In this document: piece after piece, positions 48,243 to 58,571 of the stretch
Position numbering within the stretch: the stretch's first letter is position 1
How the letters are laid out: every line of letters starts with the position of its first letter
Assembly (NCBI RefSeq): GCF_018294505.1
Contig: NC_057794.1
Location: forward strand, 192,867,201-192,931,200
DNA from: Triticum aestivum
Taxonomy: Eukaryota; Streptophyta; Magnoliopsida; Poales; Poaceae
Reading direction: 5' to 3'
Length of the DNA stretch: 64,000 nt
Notes under the pieces: model-generated
Told to the model about the DNA's origin: nothing
The model's database searches: none
The model's input: only the letters and a program-made list of their open reading frames with translations
Program-made: the position numbers and the translations under genes

Positions 48243-49292
48243 ATCAACGATGGATATCTTATGAGAGCTAACAAACTTTTCATCCCCGAGTCTTCTCTTC
48301 GCTTGTTGCTTTTGCAGGAATCTCATGGAGGAGGCTTAATGGGACATTTTGGACGAGACAAGACGTTCGCCAGGCACTCGAAGAACTACTTTTGGCCCAA
48401 GATGTTTCGCGACGTGAACCGCTTCACCAACCGATGCTCTACATGTCGCAAAGCTAAGTCCAAAGCTCAATCCCATGGCCTTTATATGCCTCTACCGATT
48501 CCATATCAACCATGGGAAGACATTAGCATGGACTTTGTACTTGGTTTGCCTAGGACTAGAAATGGGAAGGATTCGGTATTTGTCGTTGTGGGCCGTTTCT
48601 CAAAAATGGCACATTTCATTCCTTGCAACAAGATAGACGATGTTTCACATGTTGCTAATCTATTTTGTAGGGAAATATTGCGTCTACATGGAGTGCCAAA
48701 AACGATGGTCTCGGACCGTGACGTCAAGTTCCTTAGCTACTTTTGTAAGACCCTATGCGCCAAGCTCAGAATCAAGCTGCTCTTCTGCATGGCGTATCAT
48801 CCACAAACGGACGGCCAAAGGAAGTCACCAACCACACACTCTCCGCTCTACTTCGAGTACTCATCAAGAAGAACATCAAGGAGTGGGAGGAGTGCCAACC
48901 TATCGCCGAGTTCGCCTAAAACCGAGCAAGACACTCAACAACCGGCAAGTCCCCCTTCGAGGTCGTCTACGGATTCAACCCATTATCACCATTGGACATT
49001 CTTCCTCTACCACTCCAAGAGCGCATCAATTTGGACGCAAGTGCATGTGTGACTCATCTCAAGAAGGTGCATGAACATACAAGACATACTATCAAGCGCC
49101 AAGTACAACGACTTGCGACCAAGCTCAACATGAACAACCACCATCATCTCACCCTACCATGGTGATGAAGAATTTGATCCGAGGACGGAACTTCCCCGAG
49201 GGAGGGGAGATGATCCGGAGCATCCCAATGTCATCCCCATGGACCTACCATCATCTCACCAAGTGCCTAGCGGACCTATGACATGAGCACGC
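48243..49292 (+). pseudogene. pol: C integrase, C-terminal part deleted
   Basis: The N-terminal zinc site is visible ([15 protein letters not shown] with RCSTCRKAK). The core has [16 protein letters not shown] and SDRDVKFL for the first two catalytic aspartates. The frame shifts at GGCCAAAGGAAGTC (near 48820), just before the expected third residue (TEV). A further stop follows in EFA*NRA. After ATKLNMNN the region up to PYHGDEEFDPRTELPRG is missing, so the C-terminal module, where a chromodomain would be, is gone. The frame then enters the 3' LTR at 49211. Confidence 0.75.
49211..49292 (+). repeat. C 3' LTR, first 82 bases
   Basis: TGATCCGGAGCATCCCAATG onward matches the 5' LTR from 41596. 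It follows a purine-rich tract (GAGGGAGGGGAGA). It is cut at 49292 by A. Confidence 0.85.
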
Positions 49293-50713
49293 TGATATGT
49301 CTCCGTCGTATCTACTTTTCCAAACATGTTTGCCCTTGTTTTGGACTCTAACTTGCATGATTTGAATGGAACTAACCCGGACGGACGGTGTTTTTAGTAG
49401 AATTGCCATGGTGTTATTTTTGTGCAGGAATAAAAGTTCTCGGAATGACCTAAAAATCAACGGAGAATTATTTTGGAATATATAATGAATATTTGAAGGA
49501 AGATCCACGTCAGGGGGTGTCCCACCTGTCCACGAGGGTGGGGGCGCGCCTGCCCCCCCTGGGCGCGCCCCCTGCCTCGTGGGACCCTTGACGCTCCACC
49601 GACCTCAACCTGGACTCCATATATTCACTTTCAGGGAGAAAAAACTATAGAAGAAGGATTCATCATGTTTTACGATACGGAGCCGCCGCCAAGCCCTAAA
49701 CTCTCTGGGGAGGGCTGATCTAGAGTCCGTTCGGGGCTACGGAGAAGGGAATTCGTCGCCATCGTCATCATTAACCTTCCTCCATCACCAATTCCATGAT
49801 GCTCACCGCCGTGTGTGAGTAATTCCATCGTAGTCTTGCTGGACGGTCATGGGTTGGATGAGATTTATCATGTAATCGAGTTAGTTTTGTTAGGGTTTGA
49901 TCCCTAGTATCCACTATGTTCTGAGATTGATGTTGCTATGATGTTGCTATGCTTAATGCCTGTCACTAGGGCCCGGGTGCCATGATTTCAGATCTGAACC
50001 TATTATGTTCTCATCAATATATGAGAGTCCCTGATCCTATCTTGCAAGTATATAGTCACCTATTATGTATTATGATCTGTTAACCCCAAAGTGACAACAA
50101 TCGGGACACTTACCGGTGATGACCGTAGTTTGAGGAGTTCATGTATTCACTATGTGTTAATGCTTTGGTCCGGTAGTCTATTAAAAAGCGGCCTTAATAT
50201 CCCTTAGTTTCCATTAGGACCCCGCTGCCACCGGAGGGAAGGACAAAAGATGTCATGCAAGTTTTTTTTCCATAAGCACGTATGACTATATTCGGAATAC
50301 ATGCCTACATTACATTGATGAACTAGAGCTAGTTCTGTGTCACCCTTGGTTATGACTGTTACATGATGAACCGCATCCGACATAATTCTCTGTCGCCGAT
50401 CCATTGCCTATGAGCTTTCCATATATTGTTCTTCGCTTATTTACTTTTCTGTTGCTATTGTTATCATCACTATAAAATACCAAAAACGTTACTTTTGCTA
50501 CCGTTACTTTTGCTACCGTTACCACTACTATCATATTACTTTGCTACTAAATACTTTGCTGCAGATATTAAGTTTCTAGGTGTGGTTGAATTGACAACTC
50601 AGCTGCTAATACTTGAGAATATTCTTTGGCTCCCCTTGTGTCGAATCAATAAATTTGGGTTGAATACTCTACCCTCGAAAGCTGTTGCGATCCCCTATAC
50701 TTGTGGGTTATCA
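49293..50713 (+). repeat. A 5' LTR
   Basis: 1421 bases, TGATATGTCTCCGTCG to GTGGGTTATCA. It shares its ends and layout with S1 and S2, but most of the body differs. Confidence 0.88.
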
Positions 50714-50724
50714 AGACTATTTTC

Positions 50725-50742
50725 TGGCGCCGTTGCCGGGGA
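50725..50742 (+). other. A primer-binding site
   Basis: TGGCGCCGTTGCCGGGGA, 11 bases after the LTR end. This is the form typical of Athila-type elements. Confidence 0.85.
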
Positions 50743-50791
50743 GCATAGCTCTATTCTTTGAGTCACTTGGGATTTCTATCTGCTTATCATT

Positions 50792-52908
50792 ATGAAGAAC
50801 TTGCAAGATGCTAAAATCAAGATTTTCCCTCAGCTACGAAGGGAGGAAAGGAACTGCCATCTAGCTCTGCACTTGATTCACCTTCTGTTTTGAGTAAGCT
50901 TGCGACACCTATGCCTGCTTCTGCTATTCATTCTGATATGTCGCATGTTATTGATGATGCCACTTCTACTATGCATGATACTTATGATGAAACTACTTCT
51001 ATGCTTGATACTACTGTGCCACTTGGTGAATTTCTTGATGAACAACTTGCTAGGGCTAGAGAGAATGAAATTATTGAAACTGATAATATTTATGAAAGTG
51101 ATGATGAAGACTCTCCCCCTAGATATGAATTACCTGTTGTGCCTGAGGGCTATGTTATGGATGAAGAAACTGCTAGAGATTTTCTTGCTTGCAATGATAG
51201 GAGTGATCTTAAGAAATTATTAGCTAAGCTGAAACAAAAAACTCTGAATGCTAGAATGAAATATGATCCTGCTTATGCTACTTCACCTATCTTTGTGACT
51301 GATAAGGATTATGAATTCTCTATCGACCCTGATATAATTACTTTAGTTGAATCTGATCCTTTCTATGGCTATGATCTGAAGCTGTTGTGGCACATCTTAC
51401 TAAATTGAATGATATAGCCACCCTGTTCACTAATGATGAGAAAACTCACTACTATTACATCCTTAAATTATTTCCATTCTCATTAAAGGGTGATGCTAAG
51501 ATATGGTTTAATTCTCTTGATCCTGGTTGTGTGCATAGTCCCCAGGATATGATTTATTACTTTTTTGCTAAATATTTCCCCGCTCATAAGAAACAAGCTG
51601 CTTTAAGGGAAATATATAATTTTTTGCAAATTGAAGAAGAGGGTGTCCCACAAGCTTGGGGGAGGATCCTCCAATTACTTAATGCTTTGCTTTATCATCC
51701 TCTTAAGAAAAACGAAATACTTGATATCTTTTTATAATGGACTAACCGATGCTTCCAAAGACCACCTGGATAGTTGTGCTGGTTGTGTTTTCAGGGAAAG
51801 AACACCAGATGAAGCTAAAATTCTATTAAATAATATGTTGACTAATGAAAATAATTGGACACTACCTGATCCAATTCCTAAACCAACTCCTAAGCTGACT
51901 CCAAAGAAAAGGGGAAGTCTATTTCTTAGTCCTGAAGATATGCAAGAGGCAAAGAAATCTATGAAAGAAAAAGGTATAAAAGCTGAAGATGTTAATAATT
52001 TACCTCCTATTGAAGAAATACATGGTCTTAATTTACCGCCTATTGAAGAAATACATGGTTTTAATCCATCACCTACTGAAAAAACACATGGTCTTGATAA
52101 CCCGACACGGGTAGTAAAGGTAAATTCTCTCTATAGATATGATAAAGCTGAAATCCCATTTACTAAGTTTGCTGGCCCATGCTTGGATGAGTTTGATGAC
52201 TTTATGGTTAAGCAAGAAAACTTCAAAGCTTAGTTTGGTAGAGAATTAAAACGCAATGCTGATATGCTTGAACACTTGGGTGATTATATGGCTAATGTTA
52301 AAGGTGAACTTAAACTTATTTGTAAACATGCTTCTATGGTTACCACTCAAGTAGAACAAGTACCTAAAGCTCAGAATGATTTTCTCAATGAATTGAATAG
52401 TAAGAATAATGATTTTGCTGTTAGAGTGGCTACTAGAACTGGTAAAAGGATTCAGGAACCTCTGTATCCTGAAGGCCATCCTAAGAGAATTGAGCAAGAT
52501 TCTCAGAGAAACATTATTGATGCACCTAGTCCTTCTAAAAGGAAGAAAAAGAAAAATGATAGAACTTTGCATGCTTCTAGTGAACCTGTTTTTGACACAC
52601 CTGAGAATCCTAATGATATTTCTATTTCGGATGCTGAAACACAATCTGGTAATGAGCACGAACCTAGTGATAATGTTAATAATGATGTTCATGTTGATGC
52701 TCAACCTAGTAATGACAATGAAGTAGAGATTGAACCTGTTATTGATCTTGATAACCCACAATCAAAGAATCAACGTTATGATAAGAGAGACTTTGTTGCT
52801 AGGAAGCATGGTAAAGAAAGAGAACCATGGGTTCAGAAACCCATGCATTTTCCTCCTAAACCATCCAAGAAAAGGATGATGAGGATTTTGAGTGCTTTGC
52901 TGAAATGA
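50792..52908 (+). pseudogene. gag: A gag, broken
   Basis: Begins MKNLQDAKIKIFPQLRRE and changes frame once before LSKLATPMPASAIHSD. An acidic part follows (DNIYESDDEDSPPRYELP). The Gag core is in 51387-51760 (ILKLFPFSLKGDAKIWFNSL, then FFAKYFPAHKKQAALREIYN). Later parts carry a repeated PPIEEIHG motif (52005-52100) and a basic tail. Frames change near 51410 and 51720. A TAG at 52231-52233 sits where the context (NFKA-FGRELKRN) suggests Q. Confidence 0.75.
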
Positions 52909-53426
52909 TTAGACATATCTTCTTGCGTGTGCGTTTGACTGATATGCTCAAAATGAATCCTTATGCTAAGTATATGAAAGAAATTGTTACTAATAAAAGA
53001 AAGATACCGGAAGCTGAAATTTCCACCATGCTTGCTAATTATACTTTTAAGGGTGGAATACCTAAGAAGTTAGGAGATCCCGGAGTACCAACTATACAAT
53101 GCTCCATTAAAAGAAACTATGTTAAAACTGTTTTATGTGATCTTGGAGCTGGTGTTAGTGTTATGCCTCCTCTCTTTATATCGTAGACTTGATTTGAATA
53201 AGTTGACACATAATGAAATATCTTTACAAATGGCTGATAAATCAACTGCTATACCTGTCAGTATTTGTGAGGATGTTCCTGTTGTGGTTCCAAACGTTAC
53301 TATCTTAATGGACTTTGTTATTCTTGATATTCCCGAGGACGATAGTATGTCTATTATTCTTGGAAGACCCTTTTTGAATACTGCAGGGGCTGTTGTTGAT
53401 TGTGTTTGCACACGAAAAAGTCACCG
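52905..53426 (+). pseudogene. pol: A aspartic protease, cut by X
   Basis: It reads IRHIFLRVRLTDMLKMNPYA, then the active-site region LCDLGAGVSVMP (D-L-G type). After a frame change near 53180 it continues with RRLDLNKLTHNEISLQMADK and IILGRPFLNTAGAVVDC. The X LTR begins directly after. Any protein continuation past 53426 is read-through into X and not part of A. Confidence 0.75.
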
Positions 53427-54439
53427 TGTACCCTCGACGCCGGGGGTGATGCACCGCAGCTCACGTCGAAGGAGACCCGGCCGGAAGCGCGGTACGCAGG
53501 CAATCCGGCGGGTGCTTTTGAAGACCCGAAACCCCACACGCCCAGGAGGGACCCCGTCAGGGCGCGCGGCAGCTATGGGCTGCCCTAGGTCGACCTGATC
53601 GCCCCTAGGGCCTCGAGGTTCGCTGCCCTGCAACAAGAAGAACAGACGAAGAACGAGGAAGAAGAAGAACTAGGGTTAAGGAGAAAAGATAAAAAATAAA
53701 AAGTGGTAGATGATTTGATCGATTGTGTGTTGATCAATCGGCCGTCACCCCTTAGATATATAAGAGGCGGATGGACTTCCCATGCAAGGAAAAGGCTTGG
53801 ATTCACGTCCAAAACCCTAGTCAAATTTGGATTGTTTTTGTCTGAACTTTCCAAAACTGTTCTGTTTAAACTGGCTGCACCTTGCGGGTCCCTTTTGTGG
53901 TGGTAAACAGACTCGGATGGAAACGAGCCCACAAGCAATCTTCACCGTTTCGACGAGACGAACAACTTTCATGTTGAACGTTTTTCGATTTGAGGCCATC
54001 TTCTGGGCCAAAACGGTCACGCAGAACACCTATTCGCTCGCTCTACCCATCAGACCTATGTCTGGTGGGGCGCGCCACATCTCGCCTCGTGACAAGGCTG
54101 CACCCCGATAGCTTTAACTTTTGCATACAAACTCAGATTGGGATGATATTTATGTTAGAATCGACCGTTTCGATGAGATGAAGACAATTCGTGTTGATCA
54201 TTTTTCCATATGAGGACATCTTAATTTGGTTTCAAGCCATTCTTTAATCTCGTGTCAACATGAGCATCTCTGAAGTTGTCATAACTTTTGCATCCGAACT
54301 CCGTTTTAGACCATCTTCATATTCATCTTGATCTTCTCGGAGAGAGCCATCTCATAGTGAATTTCAATAGTAAGTTTGAATTACTCTTGACATAGCTTCA
54401 AGTCATTCTTTATAAATGTGCCACTTTTGAGCGTCAACA
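53427..54439 (-). repeat. X 3' LTR
   Basis: 1013 bases with TGTTGACGCTC ... GAGGGTACA on the minus strand. A TATA box (CTTATATATCTAA on the minus strand, 53752-53764) is placed as in a plant LTR promoter. A polypurine tract, AACAGGGGGCATG, precedes the LTR start. Confidence 0.65.
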
Positions 54440-54450
54440 CATGCCCCCTG

Positions 54451-54479
54451 TTTTTCGGCAAAGCTAGCATGCCGAAAAA
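54451..54479. repeat. Inverted repeat next to the X polypurine tract
   Basis: TTTTTCGGCA (54451-54460) and TGCCGAAAAA (54470-54479) are perfect 10-base arms around a 9-base loop. The arm directly abuts the polypurine tract of X. Confidence 0.7.
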
Positions 54480-54505
54480 TAACTTGTACCAAGTTTGTTC
54501 TAAGG

Positions 54506-54510
54506 ACGAT
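54506..54510. repeat. Left target-site duplication of F3
   Basis: ACGAT, identical to 63598-63602 on the other side of F3. Confidence 0.95.
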
Positions 54511-54995
54511 TGTCGGTGTCAAAACCGGCAGATCTCGGGTAGGGGATCCCGAACTGTGCGCCTAGGCCGGATGGTAACAGGAGGCAGGGAACACAATGTT
54601 TTACCCAGGTTCGGGCCCTCTTGATGGAGGTAAAACCCTACGTCCTGCTTGATTAATATTGATGATATGGGTAGTACAAGAGCAGATCTACCACGAGATC
54701 AAGGAGGCTAAACCCTAGAAGCTAGCCTATGGTATAATTGTTGTATATGGAGTTGATCGCCTACGGACTACAACCCTCCGGTTTATATAGACACCGGATA
54801 GGGTTAGGGTTACATAGAGTCGGTTACAATGGTAGGAGATCTTGAATATCCACATCGCCAAGCTTACCTTCCACGCCAAGGAAAGTCCCATCCGGACACG
54901 GGACGAAGTCTTCAATCTTGTATCTTCATAGTCCAGGAGTCCGACTGAAGGTATATTCTGGCTACCCGAACACCCCCTAATCCAGGACTCCCTCA
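54511..54995 (-). repeat. F3 3' LTR
   Basis: 485 bases; on the plus strand TGTCGGTGTCAAAACC ... GGACTCCCTCA. The TATA box (TATATAAA on the minus strand) is at 54782-54789. Confidence 0.95.
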
Positions 54996-55550
54996 GTAGC
55001 CCCTGAACCAGGCTTCAATGACGACGAGTCCGGCGCGCAAATTGTCTTCGGCATTGCAAGGCAGGTTCCTCCTCCAAGTCCTTCATAGAAGATTGTAAAC
55101 ACCAAGAGTAATGTCCGGCTCTGCAAAATAAGCTTCCACATATCGCCATAGAGAGAATAATATTAACACAAATCAAAATTGCTGACGTATTCCGCAGTGT
55201 GTCATCACACTACGCCAAGTCCTTTACTCGAATCGTTTTTACTTTTCCACCTCAGCATGTTTTGCGAGGCGGTTTCCCTGGCACGTCTTGTCAAAGCAGA
55301 GATCATGTACCCCCTTTACGGGATTCTCATCAATACGGACATGGGTAACCCAACCGCGCCATTTATCACGGCGCTTGGGAGGCAAGCGAGTTTTACTAGG
55401 CTGGCGGGGACGCACAACCGCATCCGCCCATATAAGGGGATAAGGATCCACCGTTTTACCTACGCCTTCTTCCTCCTTTGCCTATCCATCTCTTGCGCAC
55501 TCGAGCTCCAGCGCCCAAGCCCGGACTTCCCACCTCAACCTTCTCCAGCA
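54996..55550. other. F3 leader between 3' LTR and antisense gene
   Basis: Equivalent to 16384-16874 in F2. It holds the antisense TATA box. The frame of exon 1 stays open upstream to 55179 but the upstream codons are not conserved as protein, so the ATG at 55551 is preferred. Confidence 0.55.
55431..55439 (+). promoter_or_regulatory. TATA box candidate of the F3 antisense gene
   Basis: TATAAGGGG, 120 bases before the ATG at 55551; F2 has the same sequence at 119 bases. It would put transcription start about 90 bases upstream of the ATG. Confidence 0.6.
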
Positions 55551-58500
55551 ATGTCCGGAGCGGGAGGCAAGTGGATGGTCTCCTCCGCTACGGAGGGCCA
55601 AGTCAAGAAGCTAAGGAAGGCCGGATACCTGTCCAAGGACATTGCGCACTGGCTTCCCGAAAAGGGGCAGCTTCTCACCACCCCAAGGCCCCATGAGAGG
55701 GAAGTATTTCTCCCCCACTTCCTCCGCGGACTGGGTTTTCCACTTCACCCATTTGTCCGGGGGCTCATGTTCTACTACGGCCTGGATTTCCATGAACTGG
55801 CCCCGAACTTCATCCTCAACATCTCGGCGTTTATCGTCGTGTGCGAGGCTTTCCTCCGCGTCCGCCCTCATTTCGGCCTCTGGCTCAAGACCTTCAACAT
55901 CAAGCCCAAGGTGGTGCGCGGCAGCCAGGCGGAGTGCGGAGGCGCCATGGCGGGCAAGATGGCCAATGTCCTATGGTTCGAGGGCTCTTTTGTGGAGACC
56001 CTAAAGGGGTGGCAATCTGGGTGGTTTTACATCACCGAGCCACGTGATCCGAAATGGACCGCAGCCCACGAGTTCCGATACGGACCCCCCACGCGGCTTA
56101 TGTCCTGGAAAGAGACGGGCCTGTCGTGGGGTGATGAAAAAGAGGTGACCGGATTGCAAACATGCATCCAGTCCCTGGTGAACAACCCAATCCGGCTTGT
56201 TAATGTAATCCAGGTTATGCTCGTCCGCCGGATCCTCCCATGCCAACAACGGGATTTTAATCTATGGGAGTTCGACCCGGCGCAGCACCAAACCCTTAGC
56301 AGGCTCTTCGACAAGACATACGAAGATGCCTGGAAGGTGCTATTCAAGGGCGCCGAGGCTCCCGCATCCGCTTCCGAGGACCATGGATACAGCTCGCAGT
56401 GTCACGCTAGCGAGGTAAGCTATCTTCACCTTTTACAGGATGTTAAGCTTTCTTCATAGTTTGACTCTATGCGGGATCTAAACTCCCTTACCTTTGACAG
56501 GCTTGGCGGGCGATATCCGGACCGATTAACTGTCCGGCTCCGCTGCCCGAAGACCCAGCCCCAGCTCTACTAGTGAAGCTGCTGGTTCCGACGCCTTATG
56601 TGGTGCCGGAGAAGAAGGCCAAGAAGAAGAAGACCACGGGGACTCGAAGGAGTGCCCGTAATGTGGTGGTGTCGAACTCGTTATCCGACGAGTCCGAGAC
56701 GCCCTCTTCCCGTGAAAACGAGGAGGAGGAAGAAGAAAACTCTCCCCCCAACGGAGGGAGGAGAGAAGAGGAGGGCCGCCCCAACGGGGGAGGCCGAGGG
56801 GTCTAGGAAAAGGAAGACCCCTCTGCCGGACTACTCTCCCGATGCCGAAGAGGGCGAAGAGGGCCAAGCGTCCGGTGAAATCATAAGTTCGGACATCAGA
56901 GTAACTCAGGATGTTCCTTTGTTGCATAGCTTTTCCTAATGTCGAACGTAATTATGCAGCCCGTCCCAGGCCGAATTCAACGAATCGTCGGGCGGCTCCC
57001 TGGACTCATCGGACGTGAACTCAGTTCCGCTTGCTGTCTCCCCCCGCACTGCAGACGACACTGAAGTGGCGTCGCGACAAGCTCCGGGGCAGGAGGAGGT
57101 GCTCCCAGAGGAGCCGCAAGGCAACCTCCCGTACTCCAGGAGTGAAGGGGATAAGGCCCCCCAGGGCTCCAAGTCCGGCTTTGTGCCGGACACCGCGCCG
57201 GAATCTTCCACAATTTCGGACCGTGGTAGGCGAACTCCTTCCAAGAGGAGCAAGCCTTCTGAGCCGGCAGCCTCCGTCCAACCGGAGGTGCCGAACAATA
57301 TGCTGGAGGTGCTTGACGGCGCCTCCATCGACGAGGGGCACCGTACTATTATGAGTACGGTGATCCAGAAGGTTCAGTCCGCCAAGAGCGGACTGACTGA
57401 AGCTTGCGCTAGCCTTCTAACAGGCTTCCAGGTAAGTAAAAATATGTAAAAATATTACCGCGTAGACAGTAGCCCCTGATGCTTTGTTTGGCGTTCGAAA
57501 AGAAAAGCCGAATAGTGGATCTATTAAATTTCACAGGAGCCTAACAAAAAGAGTCAATATGCATATGCAGGCTTCGCTGCTATCCACCGCCGCACTGACT
57601 GCGGAGGTGGGTGTCCTGAAGCAGGACCTCGAGCGGACTCAGCAAGAGCTCGGCCTTGCCAAGCGGCAGCTCGAGGAGAAAGAAGGTAAGAAATACCTTA
57701 CAGAAAAAGTGCCTATAAAAAGGCATGATTGCAAGAAAAAAAAACAGGATTGTACTGCTTATTGTAGGCACCACGACTGAGGTGGCGACCTTTAAGCAGG
57801 CGCTGTCTGAGGCCGAAAAGAAAAAGGCCGCGGAGCGCACCGAGCGAGACAGACTTGGGGCTCAGGTCGGCGAGGTGCAGCAAGAGCTTCAGGCTCTCAT
57901 GAAAAAACATGAGAGTTTGGAGCTTGAGTCAAAGGCGCAAGCATCCGAGCTTGCGACGGCCCTTGAGACTGCCAAGTCTGCCAAGGCCGAAGCCCAAAAG
58001 GCCCTCCAAGAGTTTGAGGAGATGAGGAAGATAGCAACGGGTAAGGCATTCTTCATGCAAAGCAGAAATATAAAAGTAAACCACTTGTTACTTACCCGAA
58101 TCCGGAGCTCTCCAGGGGCATTCGCAGATCTTCCCCGCAGCGTATCCGATGCCGCCGCATCCTACCGAGCTGAAGAGGGTAGCTCGACGGAGAAGGTGTT
58201 CTGGTCTCAGTATTCTGAGGCCGGACACCCTGTGCCTTTGAGCGACCAGCTGAAACATCTGGTCGAGCTCCACAAGGCGGCCGAATAGGCCATGAAGGGC
58301 TTCATAGTTCGGCTGTGGCCCGGAGAGGCCCTGCCTGGGAGAGGCCTGTCCGAGGCTCGAGGTCATCAAGCGCTCCGTCTGCATCGAAGGTGCCCGTCGG
58401 GCCCTTGCTCATGCAAAGGTGCACTGGGGTAAGTTGGATGGTGAGAAGCTTGTGAAGGACGCGCCGCCGCCGGGGAAGGAGCATCGCAAGCCCGAGAACT

Positions 58501-58571
58501 ACTACAAGGATGTTCTTGCAGGTGCCCGCCTTGTGGCGGATGAATGTACCAAGGATGTGATTTTTGAATGA
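55551..58571 (+). pseudogene. F3 antisense five-exon gene, broken
   Basis: Exons: 55551-56414 (864 bases), 56501-56882, 56960-57431 (472 bases), 57571-57685 (115 bases) and 57768-58571. Exon 1 is fully open: MSGAGGKWMVSSATEGQ, FLRGLGFPLHPFVRGLMFYYG, AECGGAMAGKM, LVRRILPCQQRDFNLWEFDP. This is the Transposase_28-like domain. Exon 2 is Lys/Glu-rich, exons 3-5 acidic and then coiled coil (VATFKQALSEAEKKKAAERT). Defects: exon 2 has small deletions that change frame; its donor is ATAAGT instead of GTAAGT; a TAG at 58286-58288 replaces CAG; and a deletion near 58345 changes frame again. The original stop is at 58569-58571 (KDVIFE end). Cellular role unknown. Confidence 0.78.

Larger units (their letters stand above)
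41596..49292 (+). mobile_element. C: chromovirus-like Gypsy retrotransposon, 3' LTR cut by A
   Basis: A 1041-base 5' LTR with TGATG/CATCA ends, an initiator-Met-type primer-binding site, a 1.56-kb leader, gag, protease, RT, RNase H, integrase and the first 82 bases of the 3' LTR. The RT style ([32 protein letters not shown]) and the initiator-Met site fit chromoviruses of the CRM or Reina groups. The exact family is not resolved. The reading frame passes from the integrase end into the LTR. Every gene is broken. Confidence 0.82.
49293..53426 (+). mobile_element. A: Athila-type LTR retrotransposon (WHAM/Sabrina-like), cut by X
   Basis: It has a 5' LTR (49293-50713), an intact Athila-type primer-binding site and a gag-protease region, and is then cut by X. 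It lies in the 3' LTR of C, and CACGC (49288-49292) is the likely left target duplication. The remainder, with RT and integrase if present, should lie right of the window. Confidence 0.82.

Noticed and set aside
53424..53598. Extension of the A protease frame (SHRVPSTPG onward)
   Set aside because: It reads into the LTR of X; the protein loses similarity to any protease exactly at the X border.
55179..55550. Upstream start of the F3 antisense gene at 55179
   Set aside because: It includes the TATA box and sequence that is not conserved as protein; MSGAGG or MSGSD is the shared start in all three copies.
58021..58115. Possible intron in exon 5 of the antisense gene (GGGTAAGGC to CTCTCCAG)
   Set aside because: The reading frame stays open and similar to F1 and F2 through this stretch, so it is exon.
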